64,000 bases of DNA, taken from Paragorgia papillata. Taxonomy: Eukaryota > Cnidaria > Anthozoa > Scleralcyonacea > Coralliidae. The stretch's first letter is position 1; each line of letters opens with the position of its first letter. The stretch is taken from assembly GCA_035771165.1 (NCBI GenBank), contig JAWNZC010000280.1:1834501-1898500 (forward strand), given 5' to 3'. Below, piece by piece: positions 48,600 to 61,400 of this stretch. A program made the translations under genes and the position numbers. A model generated the notes under the pieces. The model saw only the letters and a program-made list of their open reading frames with translations. It was not told where the DNA came from and searched no databases.

Positions 48600-49990
48600 A
48601 GCAGCCATCGAACATCAACATTTCTCAGCCTCAGGTATGCCTGGATAATTTCAGAAAATATACTTAGTTAATAGTTTCTTATTACTTGTTTCAATCCGGT
48701 TATTGGTTAATAGTTTTAGCATTTGAACCACTGCCACACCCAATGCCACACCCACTTGTGAAACTGAAATTAGGCTATCAATTTTTCAATCGCTGAACCC
48801 CAGGCACAAAAAAATGCTCTTTTGGAACCCTGGGATCTACTCAGGCGTACTTCTCCGGCTGCAGTGGCCATCAGCGCCAGTTGTGAGTGGAAAATAACAT
48901 TCACTATTATAGAATTTAACTATTATTCTATTATTGCTTCGCGGTATGTTATGATTATATTATTGATCGTCATAGTCGTTACATACACATGTTTTATAAC
49001 TACAAAAATAATCTGTCTGAGCTTTCTGTAGCCCACTCAACATAAATTGTTTATAACATTTATAACTGTAAACCAGCCAACATATAGCAGCAGCAGAATA
49101 ATATAATGTTGTCAGACGCTAACACAGCGAACATATACCACACAAATTCCTGAATCAAGAAAGCACTTTGATACACATGCTCATTCATAACTGTGCTATT
49201 TTAGTTAATTCTAGAATGACGTGTTTTTATTCGATCAACTTCCAAATTAATTAAGCTATTTAGCTCAGGTTTTTGAAATTGACAACTTCCAAAAATACTA
49301 GCCTAGTCTCTAGAGTTGTGATATTATGATGTTCTAAGTGTTTTTCGACATTTAATATTCCATCTGCATAAAACAATACAAGCCTGCTCACCTCGGATCG
49401 ACGAAGTTTCACTAGCCTAGCTTTCTTATCGCTAGCTTTCCTTCTGCAAACCGCCAAAAGTTGAAAGTTAAACAGTTACATTTTCATTCCGAGCTCCAAT
49501 TGGAATATATTCCATAATTCCCTTCTTTCGATCGCCAAGATCTTTGGTAAAATCTTCACAGATATCCTTGTGCTTTTATACTGTCGCTCAGTGTTGTCTA
49601 CGGTAGATGTATACTAGATCCCAGGAACACTCGAAGGGCCAGAAACGATTCTGGGCAGGACCTTTTTACGAATGTTGCTAGGCCTTCTCGTTTCCAGCCT
49701 CTCCCCAGTCTTCCCAAGAACCCAAACTGATTACGCGGCCAAGCACATGACGGAAACAAAAGGCCTAGAAACTAGGCTACAAAAATACATTGTTTTAATT
49801 AGGGGGCGGCACGAAAAATAACAATAGGCGCCTGCAGGCGCTCCCTTCCCCTATCACCCCAGCGCAAGTTACGCAGGCTAATATAAACCGTAAAAGCTTG
49901 TCACCACATGCGTACCCCCTACTGTGCAATCCCTTTTAAGCGGACACCCCTCTTAAGCGGGGTTAATAGGGGTTCAACTGTAGTTACTGC
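48600..49990. other. Gene-free DNA
   Basis: Short frames only. A transposon-end-like CTTTTAAGCGGACACCCC lies near 49935. Confidence 0.4.
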
Positions 49991-49995
49991 AACTA

Positions 49996-50235
49996 TCGAA
50001 ATATAGTAAGGTTATAGATACACTGCCGAAACAGAGAACGTAGGAGTCTAACGTTTCGAGCGAAGGCCCTTCGTCAGAGAGAAACGTAAAGAGTGACGTA
50101 GGAGTCTAACGTTTCTCTCTGACGAAGGGCCTTCGCTCGAAACGTTAGACTCCTACGTTCTCTGTTTCGGCAGTATATCTAACCTTATATATTTCGATTG
50201 TTGTTTCTACACTGCCTACGCAGCACACTACTTTT
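49996..50235. mobile_element. Non-autonomous repeat of Penelope-pLTR type, copy 2
   Basis: Head-to-head pair of CTGACGAAGGGCC...CTCGAAACGTTAG cores (minus at about 50046-50085, plus at about 50117-50148), each followed by CTCCTACGTTCTCTGTTTCG. Ends CACTGCCTACGCAGCACACT. Same element as 33176-33484. Confidence 0.55.
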
Positions 50236-50344
50236 ATTTTACTGCAACTATAGTGGTTACTCTTCTTTTTTTTAGAATGAGAAAACTCCTCATGCATTTT
50301 GTTTAATTAACAAGAATCTAAACAGAGGGATGGTAAGTCCGTAA

Positions 50345-51165
50345 TTATTGAAATGCCATCGCCTTAACTCGTTCCTGTCTGAGGGCTTCCCCAGAGGTTA
50401 ATATAAAATCGTCTGGCATTATATGTGGTTAAATATAGGAATATATATTTAAGCGAAGTTAACTGCTGATGTAGTTGGCCTGCGGTTCCGCTTATTAGGG
50501 GAGTCCCTTACGTCAATTACGTTAAAGGGTTTCCCGCGCATTCGAGATTCATTGAGCGTCTGTTGCTTTGCTGCAAGTAGCGTCTTTGCTCAGCTTGTGC
50601 TCCCCTTTCGCCCTTTCCCCACTCGTGTAGATACGAAGTATAGAATCCTATAGATCGTATATGTTACTGACTTGTCGGTGTGACTGGTGCCGGTGGTTTG
50701 CCTTGGCAGAGTTGTCATGGCAAACGCCTATTGCTTCTCTGATTACCCTAATTGCTATTGCTTAGTTTGCTGGCTATTTGCTCATGGCCCAATTGCTTAC
50801 AGTTACTTTGCTTGCTAACAAGGCTAGATTGCTGACTAGCCTGGTCACCAACGGCACCTACCTCCAAACAACGCATATTCTGCAGTTAACCAGAATAAAA
50901 TACTAAAGACCGATTCGGGCAGGAAAGAGTTAGAGAGATAGTTTATAACTCATTCCTGTCCGAGGGCTTCCCCAGAGATGAATAAATCGTCTGGCGTTAA
51001 CCAGAATAAAATACTAAAGACCGATTTGAACAGAAAAGAGTTAGAGAGATAGTTTATAAATCATTCCTGTCCGAGGGCTTCCCCAGAGATGAATAAAATC
51101 GTCTGGCGTTAGCCGGAATAAAATACTAAAGACCGATTCAGACAGGAAAGAGTTAAAGTACAGAG
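50345..51165. repeat. Repeats of TCCTGTC[T/C]GAGGGCTTCCCCAG
   Basis: Copies start near 50371, 50955 and 51066; the last two are tandem with a 111-bp period and include CCAGAATAAAATACTAAAGA. The first is separated by the 50424-50888 repeat. Confidence 0.75.
50424..50888. repeat. 465-bp repeat, uninterrupted copy
   Basis: Runs from TGTGGTTAAATATAGGAATA to ACGCATATTCTGCAGTTAAC. Its second copy is split by the LINE: 53195-53247 and 56761-57180. Confidence 0.9.
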
Positions 51166-51850
51166 TTTATTATAATGTAAGAAATTTGGTGTGACAATAT
51201 GCCACACGCTCTCACCAACTCAAGGTGTGATCGCAGGATCGCAGGCTCTGGGTACGAGATTGGGCTGACTCTAGTCAATCACTGGATGAATAAGTGAGAC
51301 AAAATTTTGACAAACCCATGCGCGGCCATTTTGGATGTCAGCTTCTACGGCTTGAAGATAAACTGCACAAAAAATTACATTACTATTATACATTTACCTG
51401 TACAGTACATGATCACCATTAACTTCAACTTTTACCGACTATATTTTTACTATTCAGGTCAGCTCTGATGTGTATTTATGCTACAGAAAATCACCTGCTC
51501 GCCCACACTGCATCGCATATGAAGCAGGTATAGTACACGATATGACCAGTTCTACGTATATACATGTAGTAAACGTGGTACTGTGAAGTGATTTGCCAGC
51601 TTGGTGTAATGTAACAGACGTATGGTGGACGTTTGTCAAACTCTCAAATACCATATTTACCATTAAAATACTCATTAATAATTCATGACGAAAACACAAA
51701 AGAAATCAATACCGTAGCAGTGGTTGTAAATCGGATACAGCATCGTCCTGATTTACATAAACTTTAGCTTCGATTTTCTCGGCTAAAACAGACCGTATCC
51801 CCAAAATAGTTGGTGAACTTGATTAGTTAGATGCATTTGTATTTTAAAAA
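51166..51850. other. Gene-free DNA
   Basis: Contains a solo GGCTCTGGGTACGAGATTG at 51245-51263, matching the end of the 43011-47699 transposon. Confidence 0.5.
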
Positions 51851-51948
51851 AGATACAGCATTCGCAGCTGAGCTGTATCTGATTTACTACGGCTTGCTTG
51901 CAGCTCGCCTTGTAAATCAGATACAGCTCGGCTGCTCATGCTGTATCT
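51851..51948. repeat. Palindrome AGATACAGCA...TGCTGTATCT
   Basis: Arms of about 38 bp, including GAGCTGTATCTGATTTAC and its complement. Confidence 0.8.
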
Positions 51949-52413
51949 ATTACATAAAGCTTAATATCAAATCAAGCTTCTGTAATAAATGCCCCTCTAC
52001 TCATATTTTTTTAACAAACCACTCCTTTAGTCTAACTTCACCAGAAATTTGGGTCATTTGTGCCGCCGCTTTCGCTCGCCTAATAATATAATTAATGTAT
52101 TCTAATGCGTTTGATTCCATTGTATGCTAGTGTATTCTCATTATTCAGGTCATTGAGTTCTTTAGAATTTGCCTAAATCGTGCATGTATGTATATGTAAA
52201 CAACCTGTAAACGGCTATAAGAACTGTGAAATCAATTAAGCAAGTTCAAACGCTTTTGGAAGTACTATGCTAGGGACAAGTCAGGATCTTTATGTGCTCA
52301 GGAAGTAGACTGACTCATGCCGAACGAATGCATCGCGAGCTGCGCACTTCGCATCGCCCGTAACGTTGTTGGTCAATATGGCCAATTTCTAGCACCAGTT
52401 AACAAAGATTACT

Positions 52414-52486
52414 ATGGCTAACATTATGGATAGTGGCGTTTTTAGTGCAAAAATAAGACGAGCTAGGGAAGTACTTTGTCGTCGAG
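52414..52486 (+). CDS. DENN gene exon 1
   Basis: 24 codons plus one base; donor CGAG|GTAAGC. Joins exon 2 to form Glu25. Confidence 0.65.
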
Positions 52487-55400
52487 GTAAGCAAATGTTT
52501 TTTAGTTATAACTGTTGCTGAAGTCCATGCTGAAGTCAGATGGAGCTGCGCAAAGAAGAAATATATCACCGTTTAAGCAAAATTTGAATTATTCTGTGCT
52601 CTCATTATTTACTGTTGAGAATCGTCATTATTATGGTCGTTAATGCGCAGCCGCGCCACCATTTTGACCCAAATTTCTGGCAATGATAAACCCCTTTAAT
52701 GGCGGTGCTCCAAAATACAAACTTCACACGTAAAATATCACCTTTTCTTCAACGAACTTTGAAATGAAACTTTGCACGATTACTAACTACCATGACATCT
52801 TTAGGATTATGCAAAAACATTGCCAACAATGTTTTCAACAGAGAACATTTTAATATCAAGTTAACATGTATGTACTTGTATTCAATAATTTTACACAAAC
52901 TTTCATTACTCATTCCAGAGATTCTCAGCAGGTACCCTCGGCAAGATCTTGATAGTTTTCCCCTACCGGAACAAGTACCTCTATTCTGTTTGCCAATGGG
53001 CGTCATTGTTGAATGTTGGCCACTTAAATCTCCTCATCCATTGCCGATATTCTCCACCTTTGTTCTTACTGGTGCTAACGGACAGAAGGTAAAATTCTTG
53101 TTGTTTGTTGTCATGGAATGAATTAGCAATTGATCTTAGGAAAAGTACCTCGTTAATTGTTTTTAAGAAATCTCTTAAAACATATCTTTTTAAATGTGGT
53201 TAAATATAGGAATATATATTTAAGCGAAGTTAACTGCTGATGTAGTTATAGATAGATGTAGATAGATGTTTATTAAAAAACTACTTTGCAGCTGGAGCTG
53301 AATTGCGTAGATGTTTACGTAATATGTACAAGAATGATGTAGGTTATATAAATATTTACAATTGGTGACAGGATACAAAGTACAATTGACATTATTCACT
53401 ATTTAACATATGTGGTATAAAAGTGTTCTTGAAACGGTTAGTACGTGCTAAAAAAGAATTAAAAGAACGTCTGTGCCTCAAATTATACGTCTGCTTCTTC
53501 TTTGGGGGTAAAAGTTTATAAAGTTTGTGATCTGAATTTGATATTATTGAATCAAACAGCTTCAAACATAACATTTGCCTTCGATTGACTAAAGTCTCAG
53601 TCCCAGAATACTCTAAGCATTTATTATAATTTTCGCATTTAAATATAATTCCCAATGATCTTTGCTGGACACGTTCTAAATCATCTGCCAAATACTGTGG
53701 TAGAGAGTGATGAAAGACTGGTGATGCATATTCCAATACGGGCCTAATACAAGTACAATAAAATTGTACAATTTCTTTTTCTGGGACTTTTGCTCGTTTC
53801 AGTTGTACCAAGCAATACAAACGTTTGTTGGCTTTCTTTATGGTATCCTCAATGTGCATATTCCATTTCAAAGAGCTAGAAATAGTAAGACCCAGTAGTT
53901 TAGCATGTTTGACCACTTCAACTGGTTGATCGTTTACCATAACAGGAATAAATTGTTGCTTCTGCCGTTTGAAGTCAATTCTTAATTCTTTACACTTGCT
54001 TGAATTTATTTGGAATCTATTTTGTAAAGACCACTCCTGGAGTTCAGAGGAACTAAGTTGGATATTACTATCTGTGCCTTTATGAATAATCTCAGATGTA
54101 GAGGTGTCGTCGACGTATTTCCATGTATCAATGCCATCTAACCGGAGGTCGTTTATCATTAATAAAAATATCCAAGGGCCTAGTTTTGTGCCTTGAGGCA
54201 CTCCAGATGGTACTCGTTCCCAGTCTGAATAAACGTTAGACAATTTGACCCTTTGGTATCTATTCATTAGGAAATCTACGACCCAGCAAGCAACTTTACG
54301 GGGGATTGGTAGATCATTAATTTTCTTGATTAAAATGTTATGATCGATAAGATCAAAAGCCTTTCTATAGTCATATAATATGACTCTTACTGTAGCGCCA
54401 GAACTGTCCGTAGCTTTGGACCATCGATGAATCATTGAGATTAAAGCTTGGGTGGTTGATGATTTTGGAATAGCACCATATTGGTTGGGATCAATGATTT
54501 TCAGGATTGCAGGTGCTATGTAGTTGGAAACGACAAATTCTTCACCAACTTTGGAAATGCAAGATGTTAAAGAAATTGGTCGCAAGTGTTTGTTTATATC
54601 CGTAATTGGCTTTTGTTTCGGAAGTGGAGTGACATCTGCATATTTCCACAATGATGGTAACCTCTGCTCCTTATATGAGCTACTTAAGACAGAGCAGGAC
54701 AGGTTTCGCAAGGATTTCAGCATAATCTTTTAGGATCCAATTGGAAATTCCATCGGGGCCACTAGCTTTCCGGACATTAAGTTTTTTGAGGATGTTATAT
54801 GCTGAGATTTCTGTAATATTTGTGAATTCATAGTCAGGGCCAATTATTGTGTCGGTGAATGGGTTGTCTTGGAGAGGTTGATATTCTTGCATAGGTTCCA
54901 CAAACGCTGAATTGATTCTGTTCGCAATATCCAATAAATTCTCTTTATCGATGTTGTCAATATGTAATTGAGAGATCAAATTCTCAGATTGCGTAGGGGT
55001 TTGCATACCAGACAGTTTTTTCAATTCCTTCCACCAGGCAGATGGCTTTGCATTCTTAAGATTCTCAACTTTACTGGAAAAATAGTTACTCCGTAATTTT
55101 TTCCTCTCTTGGTTCACGAGATTGCGATAACGTCGGAAAGAGGCACTGTCCTGGTCTCGAAAAGCCTTTTGTCGACATTTGATTAAGTAAACAAAATTAG
55201 GTGTGACCCAGGGGGCATTCTTAGGGTGAAACTTCACTTTATCAATTGGCATAATAAAATCCAATCCGATTTTGATAATGTCCTCCAGAAAGGAGAGTTT
55301 TTCTTCACAAGTTTTGCCTGAATCAATTATGTCCCAGTTTATTGAGCTCAAATATCGACCAAGTTCATTTTTCCGAGCTACACTTAAATTTCTCTTTAAA

Positions 55401-58400
55401 ATCATTTTTCTACGGTTGGCAGAAGTAGGTCTATCCTTCGGGGTTACAACAAGACATTGTGATCCGACAATCCAAAAGGGGAAAAAGATTGTAGATTGTC
55501 CTTTTGATAATATTGGGGAATGTTAGTTATGATTAGGTCCAGTATATTATTGCCTCTGGTATTGGTCTTGATAAGCTGCTTCATTTTAAACTGATATAAA
55601 ATACGGTTAATGTTTAGATGATTGAAATCACCACCGAGAATAATGCCACAACCAGGATATTGACTCTCCAATTTTGCTAGCGAGGCAATCAAGTAATCTA
55701 GGAGTAATTTGTCGTTGGAAGTCGGGGGATGATAAATAGTAGCAGTAATTATGCATGGTATACCACGTGGAAGTCTATTAGGTCTTATTTTCACCCAAAG
55801 AACTTCAAATTCGGGCAACTGAACCTCAACCAGGACGTTGAACTGAATGGAGTTTTTAATATATAGACAAACACCGCCATGGCTACTCGTATCCCGATTC
55901 TTGTAAACCATATTATATTCTGGAATGTCCACTTGGTTACTGTCAATTTGGTCTTTCAGCCATGTTTCTGTTATAAATACCAGGTCAGGATCTTTATCAA
56001 GCACGAAATGCCTGACTTCGTCTATTTTAGGAACCAGAGACATTGTATTGGTTAGGACTAGTGAGGGGACAAATTCTTTAGTGGTTTGAATGTGATGATT
56101 TGTCGACGATGTTGTTGACGTTGAAGGATTACTTAAATATTCATTCAAATATTCGCGAAAACGAAGGCTCTTTCCACCACGACGACCCCGGAATGGCTTT
56201 AGTATACCAATAAGACGAATCATAAAGTAGACATGGTTATTAATGTACCTTGTTTGCGACGAAAACCGAAGATTCTTTAGAAAGCATTGGCTGTATTTCC
56301 TTGTGCTTGGCGCGACAACGCTTGATGATGGCGTATGTAAACAATGGTGAGATAATTCTGTCTCGGAAGTATTTCGGCTAGCCGGTCCAGGGTTGGGAGA
56401 AATATCCATACATACAGTTAGGTCAGCTGTAAACAGTTTTGACGGTAATGCCAGGCTGATTGATCCATGTTTAACAGATTTAGTAATCGCAAAAGAGATT
56501 TTTCCTTTCGATGTATATTTCGTTCGGCGAATATCGACAAAGCACCGAACACAAACACGGTCCCATAATCTTGAAAATAAACCATCCGTTTTCAATCCTT
56601 CAGGATCTAAGATAACTGAGGTCTTATGAATCTTTTTAGACGTTTCAATCATTACAAAACACAACAACAAAGATAAAAAAATCATTATTACGATCAAGCG
56701 ATTATTTACAACGGCAGCCATATTGGCGCCCGTGTGTCAAAATTGTAACAGGCCGTGCGTGGCCTGCGGTTCCCCTTATTAGGGGAGTCCCTTACGTCAA
56801 TTACATTAAGGGTTTTCCCGCGCATTCGAGATTCATTGAGCGTCTGTTGCTTTGCTGCAAGTAGCGTCTTTGCTCAGCTTGTGCTCCCCCTTCGCCCTTT
56901 CCCCACCCGTGTAGATACGAAGTATAGAATCCTATAGATCGTATATGTTATTCCACTGACTTGTCAGTGTGACTGGTGCCGGTGATCTGCCTTGGCAGAG
57001 TTGTCATAGCAAACTCCTATTGCTTCTCTGATTACCCTAATTGCTATTGCTTAGTTTGCTGGCTATTTGCTCATGGCCCAATTGCTTACAGTTACTTTGC
57101 TTGCTAACAAGGCTAGATTGCTGACTAGCCTGGTCACCAACGGCACCTACCTCCAAACAACGCATATTCTGCAGTTAACTTGTTTCTTAATAGTTTTTAA
57201 TGTAATTTTTTTGAGTTTAATAGTTTTTAATGTAATATCTTGATTGTAGTACTGTAAAGCGCCTACACACGTAAAAATCTCACAGCTTGTCAACAGGATG
57301 TGTTCGCAACAGGCTGGTAGCAAGACTGTTAACAAGTTGTAACAATGCTGTTCATTCAAGAAGCTGCTACAACCTTGTTAGCATCAACCTGTTAACAACT
57401 TGTTAAGTGCAGAGCAGTAACAGGTTGTTGGAACAACTTGTCATCAGTCTGTTGGAGTCATCAGCCTTGTTACAAGTTGTCAACAACCTGTTACAGACAT
57501 GTTAACAGACTGGGACAGCCAGTGCGTACAGATCACGGTGACAGCCTGTTGAACAGCCTTGTGACAACTTGCTTGCAGGTCTGTAACAGCTTATGCATTT
57601 TTACGTGTGTAGGACATTAGTGGTTTGTGCGCTATAGAAAGTGCTTATTATTATTATTATGTAGTAGGCCGGTGTCAGGAAATATGCCCCCCCCCCCCCA
57701 AAAAAAAAAAGTGCCACCCCAGGACAGATTTCCTAGGAAATCTGTCCCCCCTGTCATTCAAATCTGTCAATCAAATCTATGAGTTGAATTTTAAATGTAA
57801 AATTCAACTCATTTTTATGCAAATAGTTTGTCTATCATAAAGTGTCTAAATTCAAGATAGATTCTATTTTCTCCCACTTATAATTTCCGAAGAAAGTTCA
57901 GAAGTTAAAGGGCATATGACTCGAAATTTAAGTTTGTCTTATTGAAAAGAACATTTAAAATGATAAAATAACATCGTTTGCAGTTTTTGGTTTCCTTGCT
58001 TCGTTTTTGAGATATTCCAGTTTGTTTGTATGCAAATGACACAACTTTCTACGTCACACGTGCATAATGAGTATTATGAGTTACCGAGAGAAGTTTACAT
58101 ATCTTTGCTATTGTGAAACGAAATCACTTGGAATTCTACTTGTTTGGTGTTGTAGGTAGAAACACGCACAATTGCTTTCTTTGACTTAAGCCCATGTTTT
58201 CATAATAGCAGAGATATGTAACCTTTTCTGATAACTCATTATGCACATGTGACGTAAAAAGTTGTGTCATTTGCATATCAAACAAACTGGGATATCTCGA
58301 AAACGAAGCAAGGAAATCAAAAACTGCAAAAGATGTTATTTTATCATTTTAAATGTTCTTTTCAATAAGACAAACTTAATTTTCGAGTCATATGCCCTTT

Positions 58401-61400
58401 AAGTTAAAGGGTATTGGCAATAAAAATTAAGTTTGTCTCATTTGAAAGAACTCGTCAAATGGTATAAGAAGACCTTTTACAATTTTTCCGTATCTGTTTT
58501 GGTTTTGGAAATATTTGGACCAAAGACAGCCTGCTGTCCGCCATCTTGGAATTATTTTCGATATGCATGTGACATCATAACCAGGGTAAAGTGAAATTTT
58601 TATCTTGCCAACCTTATGACATTATGAGCTAGAAACTCGATTTTGTTGCGCTATTTCCATTTTAAATTGACCCACAACATTTAAAAAGCCTTCCGTGGAA
58701 ATGTGGTCACCCACGGAGTAGTTTCATCAGGTTTACCAATTTCCTAGTTAATTAGACCCAATATTACAACAAGATGGCGGACAGCACGCTGTCTTTGGTC
58801 GAAATATTTCCAAAACCAAAACAGATACAGAAAAATTGTGAAAGGTCTTCTTATACCATTTGACGAGTTCTTTCAAATGAGAGAAACTTAATTTTTATTG
58901 CCAATACCCTTTAAGTTAATTTTAGGCGATGTCACTTTGGTGTAACATGACTGAGTCACACGCCACTCTATTGTCCTAATTCTTAGTGGCATTGTACAAT
59001 GAAATATTCCATCCTCACCATGATTCAATACCTTAGGACCTTAGGTGTCTACAGACAATAGTTGAAGTGTTGAAATAAATAATACCATGATCGCCTCGGA
59101 TTCTTTTGTTCTCCGAGGGAATGTAAACCTCGTATTTCCCTCATTGCTCATGCAAGAGGGAAATTTTCCCTTTGTCTTCTAATTTTCCCGTGCATGTTGA
59201 TGAGGGAAAATTAAAAGACACGCTTGCATATATTTTCCCTCATCAACATGCACGGGAAAATTAGATGCAATTTCTCTGATCAACCGTGTAAATTTCCTGT
59301 CGGTAAGATTCTCAAAGTTTTCTTCGGCGATCATAATATTACAAACTAATACCATGACTTTTCGGGGAATTAGCGATTAAATTTACCCTTTGCCTCGGGA
59401 AGATTTGTAAAAGTCACAAACCTTCCCTCGGCTGCGGGAAATTTAATCGCTAATTTCCCTCAAGTCATGTTATTACTTATAAAAAATCGGAATTGATCCG
59501 TTGTTTTTGTTCAAAATGTAACATGAGTCACCATGGAATTGCCTATTTGTCCTTTTTATACGAAGCGAAAAATCAAGTCTGTCTCATTTGAAAGAACACT
59601 TAAAATGATAGAGTAACATCTTTTGCAGTTTTTCGTTTCCTTGCTTCGTTCTTGAGATATTTCAGTTTGTTTGAAATGTGAATTAAACATCTTGACGCCA
59701 CATGTGCATAATGAGTTATTGGAGGTTATATATCTTTGCTATTATCAAATTCTATTATCAAATATAATCAGAAGAAAATCTACATGTTCGGTGTTGTGGG
59801 AGAAACACACCCACACGCTTCTTTCGAATTGATTTGGTTTGGTAAATGGTAATAGCTAACCGAGAGTGAGATCTTTACGGTAAAATATTAAACCAAGGTC
59901 TTGCTGTATTGACCGAGCGATGGCGAGGTTAATACGCTCAAGACCGAGGTTTAATATTTTACCGTAAAGACCGAACAGTCGAGGTTATTAAGTAGTTTAT
60001 TATATGGCACCTTTTATTTCAAAATCAATCTTGTATTTCTTGGTCTTCGCTTCCTTTAAGTTCGTCAAAACACCGAACTACAATCTTGGACAAAAGTCAT
60101 TGGGACACGCCACGCGCACGTTCATGTTTACGCAAAAATTTACATATAGCATCAAAACCCCTCCCCCTAATCAATGTTGACGGATCTAAATGGCAAATAT
60201 GCGTGAAAATACATTATATTTCATACAGTGAACAACATTGAAAGGGAGGAGGGGGTTGCTAGGCATCGATCGTTCAAGCAGAACCCGCTGAAGCAGAATG
60301 AAGTGTGATAAGTGAAGAATGTGTTGTTGTGTCCGAATACTTTTGTCCAAGATTGTCTGCGAAATGTGTCTCTGTCAATAATGCCTTATTTTTTACTCAA
60401 ACGACCATTAAAAGTGTATAGTCTCAGTTGATTAGTTAAATTATGTTAATTGTTGTATTACGTTTTTTTTTCTGCCAAAAAATTAAAATAATATAAATGT
60501 TTTGAGGAATTTCTGAATTGTTTGTTCAAGAATTGTGATTCCACCAAGGGAGAATTGGGAAATAATGTAGGAAATGCTGTTGTTCCTTGGTGCAATATGC
60601 ACCCGCATGTATACATGTTGTGTTTCAGTCAACGTGGAATTATATTAACTTCACACGGCAATTTAATGTTTCGCCTTTGTGGTGCCTATATAGTGTACAC
60701 TAAGTTTAGAGAATATGCACAATGTATGCAGAAATGTATGTGAAATGCTGTTGTTGTACTGCCGTATATTGAGGCAAGTGTTGTAATATTATTTTAGATT
60801 TTGTGTAAGACGGTACACACTTGTGCACCCATATATAAAAGGATTTTTAACTCTGTTCTTTTATGTAATAACGTCGCACAAGTGTGTACCGTGTATACCG
60901 CTAATTAACATACATGAATAATTATTATAATCGTTTAAACGGTATTGTTAAACAATATTTCGGAATAGCTAATTAATCACAAACACGAGTAATTCGGTAA
61001 AAACATTTATTTCAATATTTAGTCCTTGCTCCTTTCCCAGATATAATTCGCTGTATTCTCTTCGGCATGCTCGCTATAGTACGGTCCAGTAATTTGAAAT
61101 CTAAACAATCCAATGCTCGAAACACTCTTTCCGTAAAAGCGTGGAAGTGTTTGGTAATATCGTGCCTTACACAAAGATTTTATAGTATAGATTGTTACTG
61201 CTCGTGTATTGCGCATCGGGAAAGGGCGTTTCTTTACCTATTGTATAACTTGTTTAACAAGTTTGGTCATAAAAATAATTAACTTATATTCCTTGAGGTA
61301 TATTTAATTAAATTAGCGACATTTTAAATTTCATTGACACTGTCAATCAACATATTTTGCAAAAATCGCTTCCAGACAGTAGCGTTATTTTCTTCTGTTT

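Larger units (their letters stand above)
53248..56760 (-). mobile_element. Nearly full-length CR1/L2-like LINE, 3.5 kb
   Basis: Minus-strand order: hydrophobic N-terminus, 2A-like motif, AP-type endonuclease, reverse transcriptase. The 3' end has TCTATC-type short repeats (53248-53272) in place of poly-A, as in CR1-like elements. Two frameshifts (about 55440 and 54710) break an otherwise well-preserved coding region, so it was inserted recently but is probably inactive. It disrupts a 465-bp repeat whose intact copy sits at 50424-50888, with no target duplication visible. Confidence 0.9.

Noticed and set aside
53792..54733. Plus-strand frames within the LINE
   Set aside because: Antisense shadows of the reverse transcriptase.
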